In this document: positions 20,338-26,163 of the stretch, in pieces
Layout of the letters: every line of letters starts with the position of its first letter
Position numbering within the stretch: the first letter of the stretch is position 1
Virus record (IMG/VR): IMGVR_UViG_3300034061_004429
Coordinates: 1 to 30,176 of that record
DNA: 30,176 nt
Strand: one strand, 5' to 3'
DNA from: a virus
Position numbers and translations under genes: made by a program
The notes under the pieces: generated by a model
What the model saw: the letters and a program-made list of their open reading frames with translations, nothing else
Database searches by the model: none
What the model was told of the DNA's origin: nothing

Positions 20338-21296
20338 TATTCTTCGACTCCCTTTTTCATAGAGCCGTACTTTGCATTCACCTGCAGACTGGAGAACGAT
20401 CCGTGAGTGGGTCTGTGCTCGATGGCGGCGACGTGCTTTCCTTCGTGGTCGTACACGTGCATCACGTTATTCTTGACCTTCGTCGAGAAGCTCTTGGCGT
20501 TTTTCACGGCGTGCAGGTGCTCGATCTTATCGTGCGGAATCGCCTTGGCGCCCTTGTTAGAAGCCGATACGTAGTCGTACGCCATGTCAGGCTTACCCTT
20601 GAGGAGCCTGTGCAGGTGCTCTTTCTGAGTCTTGAGATCTGCGCTTTGGAAAGCAGAAGAGTGATGGTTGGCGACGTCGTTCTGCGCAGCCTGGTTCTTC
20701 TTTACGATCTCGGGCTTGTCCCTGACGGCCTTGATCTCTTTTCCGGACATGTTACCTAGACCGGCTCTGTCTTTATGTGCCTTCCACTTTCCCATCAGAT
20801 TTGTACCGAGGTGCGAGTCGATGGTTCCGGCACCGTTGTTCGAAGCGGTACCTGATCTGGCCTTGAGAGAGGCCCCGTGGAGGAAATTTGACTTTCCCTT
20901 CTTGCCCTTGACCACTAGGTCGTGCGGATTGTCGGACCTCGATACCTCGTGGCCGATGTGCTCGTCTATTCCTGAGTGGGTGTGATGGACTTCGTGAATC
21001 TTGGAGGCGTCCATTCCATGATTATTTGCCAGACTCTCGATGTAGGCGTGGCCGGAGTCCTGTGCCGCTTTATGTGCCTTGGCGGCTTTATCGGCTGGAA
21101 GAGAAGACATCAGTTCCCTGTGTCTGGCCCTCATGACCTTTATCTTCTTTTGATACGACGCGTCTTTATTTGACTTGGCGGCCGTATTGTCGTGAACGTG
21201 AAGGACCGTACCGAGCTCATATGCCTCGCCGTACGCCTTGTTGTGCTCGTTGGCTTCATTTAGTATCGACTGTACAAACTGAGAAAAAGAGAACAT
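20337..21296 (-). CDS. His-rich protein with capsid-targeting-like leader, possible nuclease
   Basis: A 319-residue, basic, histidine-rich protein. Residues 1-14 (MFSFSQFVQSILNE, then A) form the aromatic leader and an L-N-E/A site. Near 123-160 the segment NPHDLVVKGKKGKSNFLHGASLKARSGTASNNG has an Asp (126) and a S-L-K (143-145), loosely like the D...(E)xK core of restriction-type nucleases; the central acidic residue is absent, so this is a weak call. It is the first gene of the putative late cargo operon, behind a late-type box GATAAATA at 21325-21332 and GGCGGAG. No membrane segment. Confidence 0.7.
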   Translation of the reverse strand: MFSFSQFVQSILNEANEHNKAYGEAYELGTVLHVHDNTAAKSNKDASYQKKIKVMRARHRELMSSLPADKAAKAHKAAQDSGHAYIESLANNHGMDASKIHEVHHTHSGIDEHIGHEVSRSDNPHDLVVKGKKGKSNFLHGASLKARSGTASNNGAGTIDSHLGTNLMGKWKAHKDRAGLGNMSGKEIKAVRDKPEIVKKNQAAQNDVANHHSSAFQSADLKTQKEHLHRLLKGKPDMAYDYVSASNKGAKAIPHDKIEHLHAVKNAKSFSTKVKNNVMHVYDHEGKHVAAIEHRPTHGSFSSLQVNAKYGSMKKGVEE

Positions 21297-21324
21297 GGCT
21301 CCGCCCTGATTTGATAACGTGTTC

Positions 21325-21332
21325 TATTTATC
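21325..21332 (-). promoter_or_regulatory. T4-late-type promoter box (GATAAATA)
   Basis: On the minus strand GATAAATA matches the T4 late consensus TATAAATA at 7 of 8 positions and lies about 30 bases before the ATG at 21296. Late promoters need no -35 box. It would start the five-gene operon running to 16.5 kb. Confidence 0.55.
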
Positions 21333-21380
21333 GAATCTTAGGGTGGCCACTTGCCGAGGGCCGCGGTGATCCATCTACCA

Positions 21381-21410
21381 ATACAGAAAGGGGAGGACCA
21401 GATCCTCCCC
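21381..21410 (-). terminator. intrinsic terminator after the 104-aa gene
   Basis: On the minus strand GGGGAGGA (21403-21410) and TCCTCCCC (21390-21397) make an 8-bp stem with a 5-base loop, followed by TTTCTGTAT. It ends transcription after the gene that stops at 21431 and insulates the late operon. A perfect TATAAATA (21411-21418) abuts the upstream side of the stem. Confidence 0.75.
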
Positions 21411-21418
21411 TATTTATA
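21411..21418 (-). promoter_or_regulatory. perfect TATAAATA box abutting a terminator
   Basis: The minus strand shows an exact T4 late consensus in the intergenic gap, but initiation from it would begin inside the terminator stem at 21390-21410. It is either a second late promoter whose message starts with the hairpin, or chance. Confidence 0.35.
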
Positions 21419-21430
21419 GATCTCGCGGCC

Positions 21431-21745
21431 TCAGGTGTCTCCAAACTTCTTCTTGAGCATCTCGTACTGAGCTCGTTCGTGGTTTAGTTTAACCTTCTTC
21501 GTGAGCTCCTCGAGCTCTACTTTTATCGCTATCTCTTCTGCTGTGAGGTATCGCTCACCCCTTAGGATGAGCTCGCCGTTATCCCAGCGCTGTTCTGCGT
21601 TAATCCAGACGTCGATATATCCTCTCTGCTTGATAGCCGAGTCTCGTAAGCTGGTGAGACGGTCAATGACGTCATCTATCTGACCATCGAAGTCTTCGAT
21701 AGACATCATCCTGATAGTCTCCCGAGTCGTCGGTCGCTTGTCCAT
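21431..21745 (-). CDS. hypothetical helical protein (104 aa)
   Basis: A 104-residue charged protein (MDKRPTTRETIRMMSIEDFDGQIDDVIDRLTSLRDSAIKQRG...). Helical segments at about 17-42 and 66-100 suggest a coiled-coil hairpin around a short beta region (GYIDVWINAEQRW). AGGAGAACAAT precedes the ATG at 21745. It is the last gene of the 21.4-23.2 kb group and is followed by an intrinsic terminator. No known domain. Confidence 0.75.
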   Translation of the reverse strand: MDKRPTTRETIRMMSIEDFDGQIDDVIDRLTSLRDSAIKQRGYIDVWINAEQRWDNGELILRGERYLTAEEIAIKVELEELTKKVKLNHERAQYEMLKKKFGDT

Positions 21746-21754
21746 ATTGTTCTC

Positions 21755-22003
21755 CTAAGTGTCAGAGTGGAGCTTCTGCCAGGCCGAGCCGGGCATGGCG
21801 AACCCCTCGCCCGCCAGCATGACGTTCCACATGATGCGCTCCACCTCTCGAGAGGTCTTGGCTCGGTCGAGGTCTCGGAGCAGGTTGTTGTACTTGGTGG
21901 ACGTCTTCTTCATCTGGAGCTGGCTCTTGGCCAGGGCTCGGGCCTCCTCGAGTGGCATGTTCTCGAGGTTCCGCATCACGTCCATGTCCATCTGCTTCTT
22001 CAT
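21755..22003 (-). CDS. conserved hypothetical protein (82 aa)
   Basis: An 82-residue helical protein with LLRDLDRAKTSREVERIMWNVMLAGEGFAMPGSAWQKLH at the C-terminus. This pattern (RDLDRA...EVE.IMWN...AG.G....GSAWQ) recurs in small proteins of diverse large phages with unknown function. The start is ATG 22003, in a TGATG overlap with the upstream stop and behind GAGGA. An in-frame upstream extension has no ribosome site. Confidence 0.78.
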   Translation of the reverse strand: MKKQMDMDVMRNLENMPLEEARALAKSQLQMKKTSTKYNNLLRDLDRAKTSREVERIMWNVMLAGEGFAMPGSAWQKLHSDT

Positions 22004-22407
22004 CAGAGGTCCTCCTCTTCCCATACGTCGTAGTAGCTGGAGTCGGTGTCTATGCAGACGTCGCCGATGTAGATCACGCCGTTCTCGGAGCGGGTCTCGA
22101 AGGGCTCTTTGAACTCGATGACCTGACCGCCGCTGGTGAAGTTGCCGACCGCGTCGAGCTCGATGTCCTCCATCCGGACGCAGCCGATCAGGCCGGCGTC
22201 CACCGAGTACTTCCGACCGGATTCGTCGGAGTAGGAGCCGTCACCCCACTTGGTGCCGTAGGTGGCGAAGCGGGTGCCGTCCTTCATGACGAACTCACCG
22301 TCACGGCAGGTCCGCTCGTCGATGGTGATGTCGCAGAACTCGTCCCAGCGCTCGTGCATGACGTAGCAGAGGTCTCCGACGTAGTAGGTGCCAGCGGGCA
22401 TGGTCAT
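22003..22407 (-). CDS. conserved beta-rich phage protein (134 aa)
   Basis: A 134-residue protein opening MTMPAGTYYVGDLCYVMHERWDEFC and continuing GTRFATYGTKWGDGSYSDESGRKYSVDAGLIGCV. Proteins of this GxYxxGDxCY...FGTxxGDGxYxDxxGxxYxVDAGxIG type are widespread in phages and uncharacterised. It is predominantly beta-sheet, with no membrane segment. The ATG at 22407 follows GGAGAACACCT; the longer open frame upstream overlaps the neighbouring gene and is not needed. Confidence 0.78.
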   Translation of the reverse strand: MTMPAGTYYVGDLCYVMHERWDEFCDITIDERTCRDGEFVMKDGTRFATYGTKWGDGSYSDESGRKYSVDAGLIGCVRMEDIELDAVGNFTSGGQVIEFKEPFETRSENGVIYIGDVCIDTDSSYYDVWEEEDL

Positions 22408-22426
22408 AGGTGTTCTCCGTTGTGGA

Positions 22427-22753
22427 TCAGGCGAGACGATCGAGAAGAGACTGGCGAAGGCGGGCGCCCTCTCCGTCTTCGAGGGAGTAGAACTGGAGTC
22501 CGCGCTCCAGAGCCCCGCGGAGCAGGTCACGGGAGTACTCCTCGGGCTCCCACTGGCACTCGAGCCCGTAGCAGGAGCAGTGAGAAGCCGTCACCCAGAA
22601 GTACCGGTCACCCACGCGGTATATCACGTCGGCGTACCCCTCGTAGGCGGGCTGGTCGTAGAGGGCCAAGAGCACCTCGTCGGGCTCGGGCACTTCTACC
22701 TGAAACTCGCGGCACACGTCCTGCCAGGATTGAAAGTCACCGTAGTACATCAT
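22427..22753 (-). CDS. conserved hypothetical protein (108 aa)
   Basis: A 108-residue acidic protein (MMYYGDFQSWQDVCREFQVEVPEPDEVLLALYDQPAYEGYADVIYRVGDRYFWVTASHCSCYGLECQWEPEEYS...). The CSCYGLExQWEPE stretch holds clustered cysteines and one histidine that could bind a metal or nucleic acid. Similar small proteins occur in phages of several lineages, with no known function. GGAGAACG lies immediately before two tandem ATGs. It belongs to the group of probable early genes at 21.4-23.4 kb. Confidence 0.78.
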   Translation of the reverse strand: MMYYGDFQSWQDVCREFQVEVPEPDEVLLALYDQPAYEGYADVIYRVGDRYFWVTASHCSCYGLECQWEPEEYSRDLLRGALERGLQFYSLEDGEGARLRQSLLDRLA

Positions 22754-22766
22754 CGTTCTCCAGTTG

Positions 22767-23189
22767 TTAGAGCCAGCCGTCTTGATAGTGGCAGGCGACG
22801 TAGTCGATGGGAAGAGGGCGCTCGTCGCGCTTGGCGTTCTCCTCCTCGGCGGCCTCTTGAGCGTAGGCCATCTCCTCGGCCTCCCACTCTTCCTGACGCT
22901 TGATCTCGTCTTCCATCATCCGACCGAGGAGGTTCAGCTCTGTCTCGAGCTCCTCGTCGGTCATGTCCTTGAGGTTGACGTGACGGGGACGGACTCCGAA
23001 GACCTCCTTGTGCATCTCCCAGAACATCGTCTCGTTGTCGTAGCGCTTGAACTGCGCCACTGTGAAGACGCCGATCTCGGCCCAGTGGTCCAGGTCCTCG
23101 ACCCAGAGCCCGGTCCAGCGATCCGGACCCGCGGCCATCCAAGCGAGCTTCTCGGCGTTCAGTGCGGCGAGGTGTTCTGCAAGTGTCAT
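22767..23189 (-). CDS. conserved hypothetical protein (140 aa)
   Basis: A 140-residue acidic protein. Its first part has TGLWVEDLDHWAEIGVFTVAQFKRYDNETMFWEMHKEVFGVRPRHVNLKDMTDEELETEL, a pattern seen in small uncharacterised proteins of large phages; the second part is a long Glu/Ala-rich helix. The start is ATG 23189, with GGGAG eight bases upstream. The stop of the gene upstream is almost contiguous. Function unknown. Confidence 0.75.
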   Translation of the reverse strand: MTLAEHLAALNAEKLAWMAAGPDRWTGLWVEDLDHWAEIGVFTVAQFKRYDNETMFWEMHKEVFGVRPRHVNLKDMTDEELETELNLLGRMMEDEIKRQEEWEAEEMAYAQEAAEEENAKRDERPLPIDYVACHYQDGWL

Positions 23190-23190
23190 A

Positions 23191-23379
23191 TTAAAACTCC
23201 CATCCACGACGAGTTAATTCGTTCTTGATGATAGATACGTTGTACTGGACTTCAGTCCACAGGCGTTCGTCGTTCAGACGATCACGATCCACACGATCGA
23301 AGAAGGCGAGGGTGTCGAAGAGAGCCGCGTCCGAGAAGACGAACCGGATCTTGAACCACTTGACGAACCTACGAACCAT
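23191..23379 (-). CDS. small early protein (62 aa)
   Basis: A 62-residue protein (MVRRFVKWFKIRFVFSDAALFDTLAFFDRVDRDRLNDERLWTEVQYNVSIIKNELTRRGWEF) with a basic, aromatic N-terminus that could be amphipathic and membrane-binding, and a helical C-terminus. It has its own promoter at 23407-23435. An in-frame ATG at 23400 (MIKEREN...) lies exactly at the predicted transcription start, so a leaderless, extended form is possible. It leads the gene chain that runs to 21.4 kb. Confidence 0.72.
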   Translation of the reverse strand: MVRRFVKWFKIRFVFSDAALFDTLAFFDRVDRDRLNDERLWTEVQYNVSIIKNELTRRGWEF

Positions 23380-23406
23380 ATTTTCACGTTCCTTGATCAT
23401 GATAGA

Positions 23407-23435
23407 ATACTATCACAGTTCCACTAAATTGTCAA
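23407..23435 (-). promoter_or_regulatory. sigma70-like promoter for the 62-aa early gene
   Basis: Perfect TTGACA (23430-23435), 17-bp spacer, TAGTAT (23407-23412) on the minus strand. Transcription near 23400 begins with ATGATCAAGGAAC, the same start element as at 5.7 and 5.95 kb. Confidence 0.75.
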
Positions 23436-23441
23436 CCGCTA

Positions 23442-23618
23442 TTAGCGGACGTAGGTGTGGCCCTTGGAGCCGTGGAGCATCCGGAGCCTGAGGGCCCAGA
23501 TGTCGGCCTTCTTGGTGGTCTTGGGTTCTACCCGGTTGATGGTCCCACCGGACTGGATGTAGTTCTGGACGGCGAGGATGGCGTCGGCGGGGATCTTCTT
23601 GGCGGCGTGGTTGATCAT
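23442..23618 (-). CDS. small basic early protein (58 aa)
   Basis: A 58-residue frame (MINHAAKKIPADAILAVQNYIQSGGTINRVEPKTTKKADIWALRLRMLHGSKGHTYVR). It has a helix, then a basic second half resembling a small nucleic-acid-binding or inhibitor-type protein; no family is recognised. The start at 23618 follows AAGGAACGGAGC. A clear promoter lies upstream at 23646-23674 and another immediately downstream, so it is monocistronic. Codon use, with third-position C and G, matches the neighbouring genes, which supports it as coding. Confidence 0.75.
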   Translation of the reverse strand: MINHAAKKIPADAILAVQNYIQSGGTINRVEPKTTKKADIWALRLRMLHGSKGHTYVR

Positions 23619-23645
23619 TTTAGCTCCGTTCCTTGATTATGATTA

Positions 23646-23674
23646 AATCTACCACAGTTCTACTAAAATGTACA
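23646..23674 (-). promoter_or_regulatory. sigma70-like promoter for the 58-aa early gene
   Basis: TGTACA (23669-23674), 17-bp spacer, TAGATT (23646-23651) on the minus strand. The message would begin near 23639 with ATAATCAAGGA, a one-base variant of the ATGATCAAGGA element that removes the AUG. Confidence 0.75.
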
Positions 23675-23706
23675 TAAAAAAGTGAGCCAAGACCAAAAAA
23701 ATATAG

Positions 23707-23767
23707 TCCAATCAAATCAATGGCTTAGAAAGACCGGCAGAAAGCCTAACAAGATCAATGGCTTAGA
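23707..23767 (+). repeat. second cluster of the 23-bp repeat (two copies)
   Basis: Copies at 23707-23729 and 23745-23767 are 38 bp apart. The first is identical over the 23 bp to the copy at 6087-6109, and the shared core is ATCAATGGCTTAGA. A degenerate unit keeping AGATCACTC follows 36 bp further on, at about 23781. The rest of the gap from 23675 to 23884 holds only the AT-rich promoter flank, CCATTCTGGA and CCGGT-type inverted repeats also seen at 6.1 kb, and the terminator at 23836-23863. Confidence 0.85.
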
Positions 23768-23835
23768 GAGCCATTCTGGAGGCCCGTAGATCACTCTGGA
23801 GCCGGTACCGGCCTGGATGGTAGGTCTACCCCAGA

Positions 23836-23863
23836 AACTGAAAAGGGGCGCCGTAGCGCCCCT
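23836..23863 (-). terminator. intrinsic terminator with UACG tetraloop
   Basis: On the minus strand AGGGGCGC and GCGCCCCT form a perfect 8-bp stem closed by C(TACG)G, a stable UNCG-type tetraloop, followed by TTTCAGTTT. It lies about 20 bases after the stop of the winged-helix gene at 23885. Confidence 0.88.
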
Positions 23864-23884
23864 CCAGATCACCGTGCCAGAAGC

Positions 23885-24094
23885 TTACGATCCCATACGG
23901 TAGTAGAGGACCTCGCGGCCGTTCACGATCCGACGATTCGAGTAGATCCGGAAACCCTCGTTGCGAAGGTCGTGGATGCGCTTCATGACCGAGTCACGCG
24001 GGACCTTGGTGTCCGAGGCGATCCGCGAGGCGGTCACGCCGGGGGACTTCGGGCGCTTGGACAGGTAGTTGAAGACGCGATTGATCTGTGCCAT
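23885..24094 (-). CDS. winged helix-turn-helix protein, candidate regulator
   Basis: A 69-residue protein (MAQINRVFNYLSKRPKSPGVTASRIASDTKVPRDSVMKRIHDLRNEGFRIYSNRRIVNGREVLYYRMGS) that reads as a compact winged helix. Helices at about 3-12 and 20-28 are followed by the recognition helix VPRDSVMKRIHDLRNEG, then a beta wing (FRIYSNRRIVNGREVLYYRM). It probably binds DNA and could regulate phage promoters or the nearby repeats. The ATG at 24094 has GGAG in front; an ATG five codons upstream does not. It has its own promoter and terminator, so it is a monocistronic unit. Confidence 0.8.
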   Translation of the reverse strand: MAQINRVFNYLSKRPKSPGVTASRIASDTKVPRDSVMKRIHDLRNEGFRIYSNRRIVNGREVLYYRMGS

Positions 24095-24154
24095 ACTGTA
24101 GTTCTCCATGGTTTGCTTTGACTTGAGAGCTCATTCGCTGCTCTCTACTTTTCC

Positions 24155-24183
24155 AATATACAACAGGGGGTATTAAATGTACA
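24155..24183 (-). promoter_or_regulatory. sigma70-like promoter for the winged-helix gene
   Basis: TGTACA (24178-24183), 17-bp spacer, TATATT (24155-24160) on the minus strand. The leader is about 50 bases and lacks the ATGATCAAGGA element found at the other small early genes. Confidence 0.7.
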
Positions 24184-24201
24184 CACCTATTTTCATGGAA
24201 T

Positions 24202-24277
24202 TGGCGATCCCTGCAGGACTCGAACCTGCGACACCCTGTTTAGAAGACAGGGACTCTATCCACTGAGCTAAGGGACC
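24202..24277 (-). tRNA. tRNA-Arg (UCU)
   Basis: A 76-base cloverleaf with encoded CCA. The acceptor GGTCCCT pairs with AGGGATC (one G-U); the anticodon stem CCTGT/ACAGG closes the loop CTTCTAA (anticodon UCU); the T arm GCAGG/CCTGC carries TTCGAGT. It reads AGA and AGG. Its first ten bases overlap the end of the upstream fusion gene. Confidence 0.95.
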
Positions 24278-25569
24278 TTGTGATACGCGCGCTGGTAGCC
24301 GTCGTGCACGCGCTTCATGTACTTCGGGTAGCTGACGTCCAAGAAGTCGACTGCCTTCTTGACGGGCTGGTTTCCGTGGATCGGGTCTGTCCACTGGTAG
24401 TCGTCGAATATGATCACCCCGTTCTTCTTCAAGAGGTGAAGGGAGTAGATCCCGTCGTTGACCACGTCGAGCGTGGCGTGGGACCCGTCCACGTATATGA
24501 TGTCGAACTGCTGGGCGTCCCTGCAGAGCGCCGGGAGGAGGAACCGAGAGTCGGCCTTGATCACTCGCAGCTTTTCTGGCCACTTCGACACGCTGGCGTT
24601 GAACTTGAACTTCTCTTCCAGGCTGTACTTCTGCGAGCTGTTGTGCTCGGGGCTTCCCATGAAGGTATCGACACTCATGATCATGCTTTCGGGGTGGTCC
24701 ATCATGTTGTCGAGCAGCCAGGTCGTGGCCCTCCCCTCGAAGCAGCCGATCTCCAGGATCTTCAGGGGTTCATCGTTCTTCTTATCGGTGTCGATGAAGA
24801 TGCTCTTCCAGCTCTCGATGTTCCCGCTGAACCAGTCCTCGCTGAACTTGTAGTCCATCAGGCGAAACTTCTCGAGGGCGTTCGGTCGAGTGAGGCCCGC
24901 CAAGAGACCGGGATGGTGTCTGAAGTTCTGCTTGTCGGTCACCGCGTCGTGATGGGTGAAGGACTCGCGCTCGCCGATCGCGCAGACCACGTAGGGAGGA
25001 TCGGTCTCTAAGAAATCTAGATCGTACCTGTTACGGACGCTGATGAGGGCCTCGGTCGGCAGGAGCCTCCGCTCTTTCTCTACCTGATCTAGCAAGAAGC
25101 GCGCCGTGTTCGGGGTCATCGCGTACGCGTGAGCTCCCTCGTGACGGCGGATCTTGATGTAGTTATCCGGCATGTCAGGATACTCATAGTCCGCTGCGTA
25201 GTCGATGCGCGGACCCAAGTGGAGGATCTGACCGTCGTGCACTTCGAGGTGATTGAAGTTCTCCTTGACGACGCAGTCGTGCTCGAGGACTACGCCGGCC
25301 TCGCCGCTCTCCACGATCTTGCGCCAGATCTCGATGTGACCGAGAGCCGCGTTGTACTCCTTGACGTACTGACGGTCGTTATCCTCGATTCCCTCACGAC
25401 CGATCTTCCATCCGGTCCGTTCGGCGATGTCCTCGATGGTGAGTCCCATGAAGCCCTTGAACATCTCATAGTTCACGCCGTGCTTTTCACAGGACTCTGC
25501 GCACTCGAGAGCGTAGGTCTTCGACTTCTCGCTCTCGATGTATAGGATGTATGCCTTACCCAGTTTCAT
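24268..25569 (-). CDS. GT25-like glycosyltransferase fused to SAM-dependent methyltransferase
   Basis: A 433-residue two-domain protein. Residues 1-205 resemble the GT25/LPS glycosyltransferase family: AYILYIESEKSKTYALECAESCEKHGVNYEMFKGF at the start, then ALGHIEIW and VVLEHDCVV, with EHD in the place of the family's acidic metal motif. Residues about 265-420 form a class I methyltransferase: ILEIGCFEGRATTWLLD (SAM-binding glycine loop), IKADSRFLLP, FDIIYVDGSHATLDVVNDG and VIIFDDYQW (Methyltransf_24 type). It may build and cap a methylated sugar on DNA, virion or surface glycan. The stop lies within tRNA-Arg, and the start overlaps the upstream gene by ATGA. Confidence 0.82.
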   Translation of the reverse strand: MKLGKAYILYIESEKSKTYALECAESCEKHGVNYEMFKGFMGLTIEDIAERTGWKIGREGIEDNDRQYVKEYNAALGHIEIWRKIVESGEAGVVLEHDCVVKENFNHLEVHDGQILHLGPRIDYAADYEYPDMPDNYIKIRRHEGAHAYAMTPNTARFLLDQVEKERRLLPTEALISVRNRYDLDFLETDPPYVVCAIGERESFTHHDAVTDKQNFRHHPGLLAGLTRPNALEKFRLMDYKFSEDWFSGNIESWKSIFIDTDKKNDEPLKILEIGCFEGRATTWLLDNMMDHPESMIMSVDTFMGSPEHNSSQKYSLEEKFKFNASVSKWPEKLRVIKADSRFLLPALCRDAQQFDIIYVDGSHATLDVVNDGIYSLHLLKKNGVIIFDDYQWTDPIHGNQPVKKAVDFLDVSYPKYMKRVHDGYQRAYHKVP

Positions 25570-25769
25570 ATCTTCTTGATCCCCATTACGTAGTTCTCGG
25601 CGGCGTCCTCGTGGTACTGGAGGCTCTTGTCGGCGTAGGACTCGGTCGAGACTATCAGACCGTCCTTGGCGAAGTCGACCTCGTAGACCTTCTTGTCGGT
25701 GTCCAAGTAGACGATGGCCTTGAGGTCCATGTCGTCAGACAAGAAAGTAGAAAGCTGTATCCTGCTCAT
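25566..25769 (-). CDS. small hypothetical protein (67 aa)
   Basis: A 67-residue protein (MSRIQLSTFLSDDMDLKAIVYLDTDKKVYEVDFAKDGLIVSTESYADKSLQYHEDAAENYVMGIKKI) with alternating beta-strands and one C-terminal helix (SLQYHEDAAENYVMG). The form resembles small phage proteins of unknown function that are often duplicated in T4-like genomes. Its ATG overlaps the upstream TGA (TGATG), and it is coupled to the downstream fusion gene. A longer open frame upstream shadows the membrane-protein gene. Confidence 0.75.
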   Translation of the reverse strand: MSRIQLSTFLSDDMDLKAIVYLDTDKKVYEVDFAKDGLIVSTESYADKSLQYHEDAAENYVMGIKKI

Positions 25770-25990
25770 CACTTCATCCTCTTGATTACGAACTTGGCGC
25801 CGGCGATCCAGGCGATACCCACGATCACGAACACGAAAGCGACGAGTGCAAACGGGATCCAGATCGGAGCCAGCACCCACCACCAGGACCAGTCGATGTA
25901 GTCGGTCAACTTGAGGGTGATGAAGATGAGACCGAGGATGCCGAGGAACCCTGGACCGACGTTCACCGAAACTGAATTCTGATTCTTCAT
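25769..25990 (-). CDS. small membrane protein with two transmembrane segments (73 aa)
   Basis: A 73-residue protein with a short polar N-terminus (MKNQNSVSVNVGPG), a first hydrophobic helix (FLGILGLIFITLKL, about 15-28), a tryptophan-rich loop (DYIDWSWWWVLAPIW) and a second helix (PFALVAFVFVIVGIAWIAGAKFVI, about 46-69), ending in basic KRMK. It would lie in the host inner membrane as a hairpin. GGAG lies six bases before the ATG at 25990, which favours it over the ATG at 26002. It is just downstream of the tRNA cluster. Function unknown. Confidence 0.75.
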   Translation of the reverse strand: MKNQNSVSVNVGPGFLGILGLIFITLKLTDYIDWSWWWVLAPIWIPFALVAFVFVIVGIAWIAGAKFVIKRMK

Positions 25991-26009
25991 TCTCGTCTCC
26001 ATATTGAAT

Positions 26010-26084
26010 TGGTGCGCCCGGTAGGACTCGAACCTACACTCAGACAGTTATGAGCTGTCAGCTTCACCTTTAAGCTACAGGCGC
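26010..26084 (-). tRNA. tRNA with CAU anticodon (Met, or Ile2 if lysidine-modified)
   Basis: A 75-base cloverleaf with encoded CCA. The acceptor GCGCCTG pairs with CGGGCGC; the anticodon stem GACAG/CTGTC closes CTCATAA (anticodon CAU); the T stem GTAGG/CCTAC carries TTCGAGT. CAU may be elongator Met or Ile2; sequence alone does not settle this. It abuts the next tRNA with no spacer. Confidence 0.93.
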
Positions 26085-26160
26085 TGGTACCCCCTGTCAG
26101 ATTCGAACTGACCCTGAAACGATTTTAAGTCGTCTTCCTCTACCGCTGGGATAAGGGGGC
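26085..26160 (-). tRNA. tRNA with UAA anticodon on a short-variable-loop body
   Basis: A 76-base cloverleaf with encoded CCA. The acceptor GCCCCCT pairs with AGGGGGT; the anticodon stem GACGA/TCGTT closes CTTAAAA (anticodon UAA, formally Leu); the variable loop is only TCAGG; the T arm is GTCAG/CTGAC. Bacterial leucine tRNAs normally have a long variable arm, so the identity is uncertain. Its 3' end directly touches the CAU tRNA. Confidence 0.85.
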
Positions 26161-26163
26161 GAT

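Noticed and set aside
22750-23142. A 130-residue minus-strand frame overlapping the 140-residue gene at 22767-23189.
   Set aside because: It is a frame-shifted Arg/Gly-rich shadow; the chosen frame has a good ribosome site and a recognisable conserved pattern.
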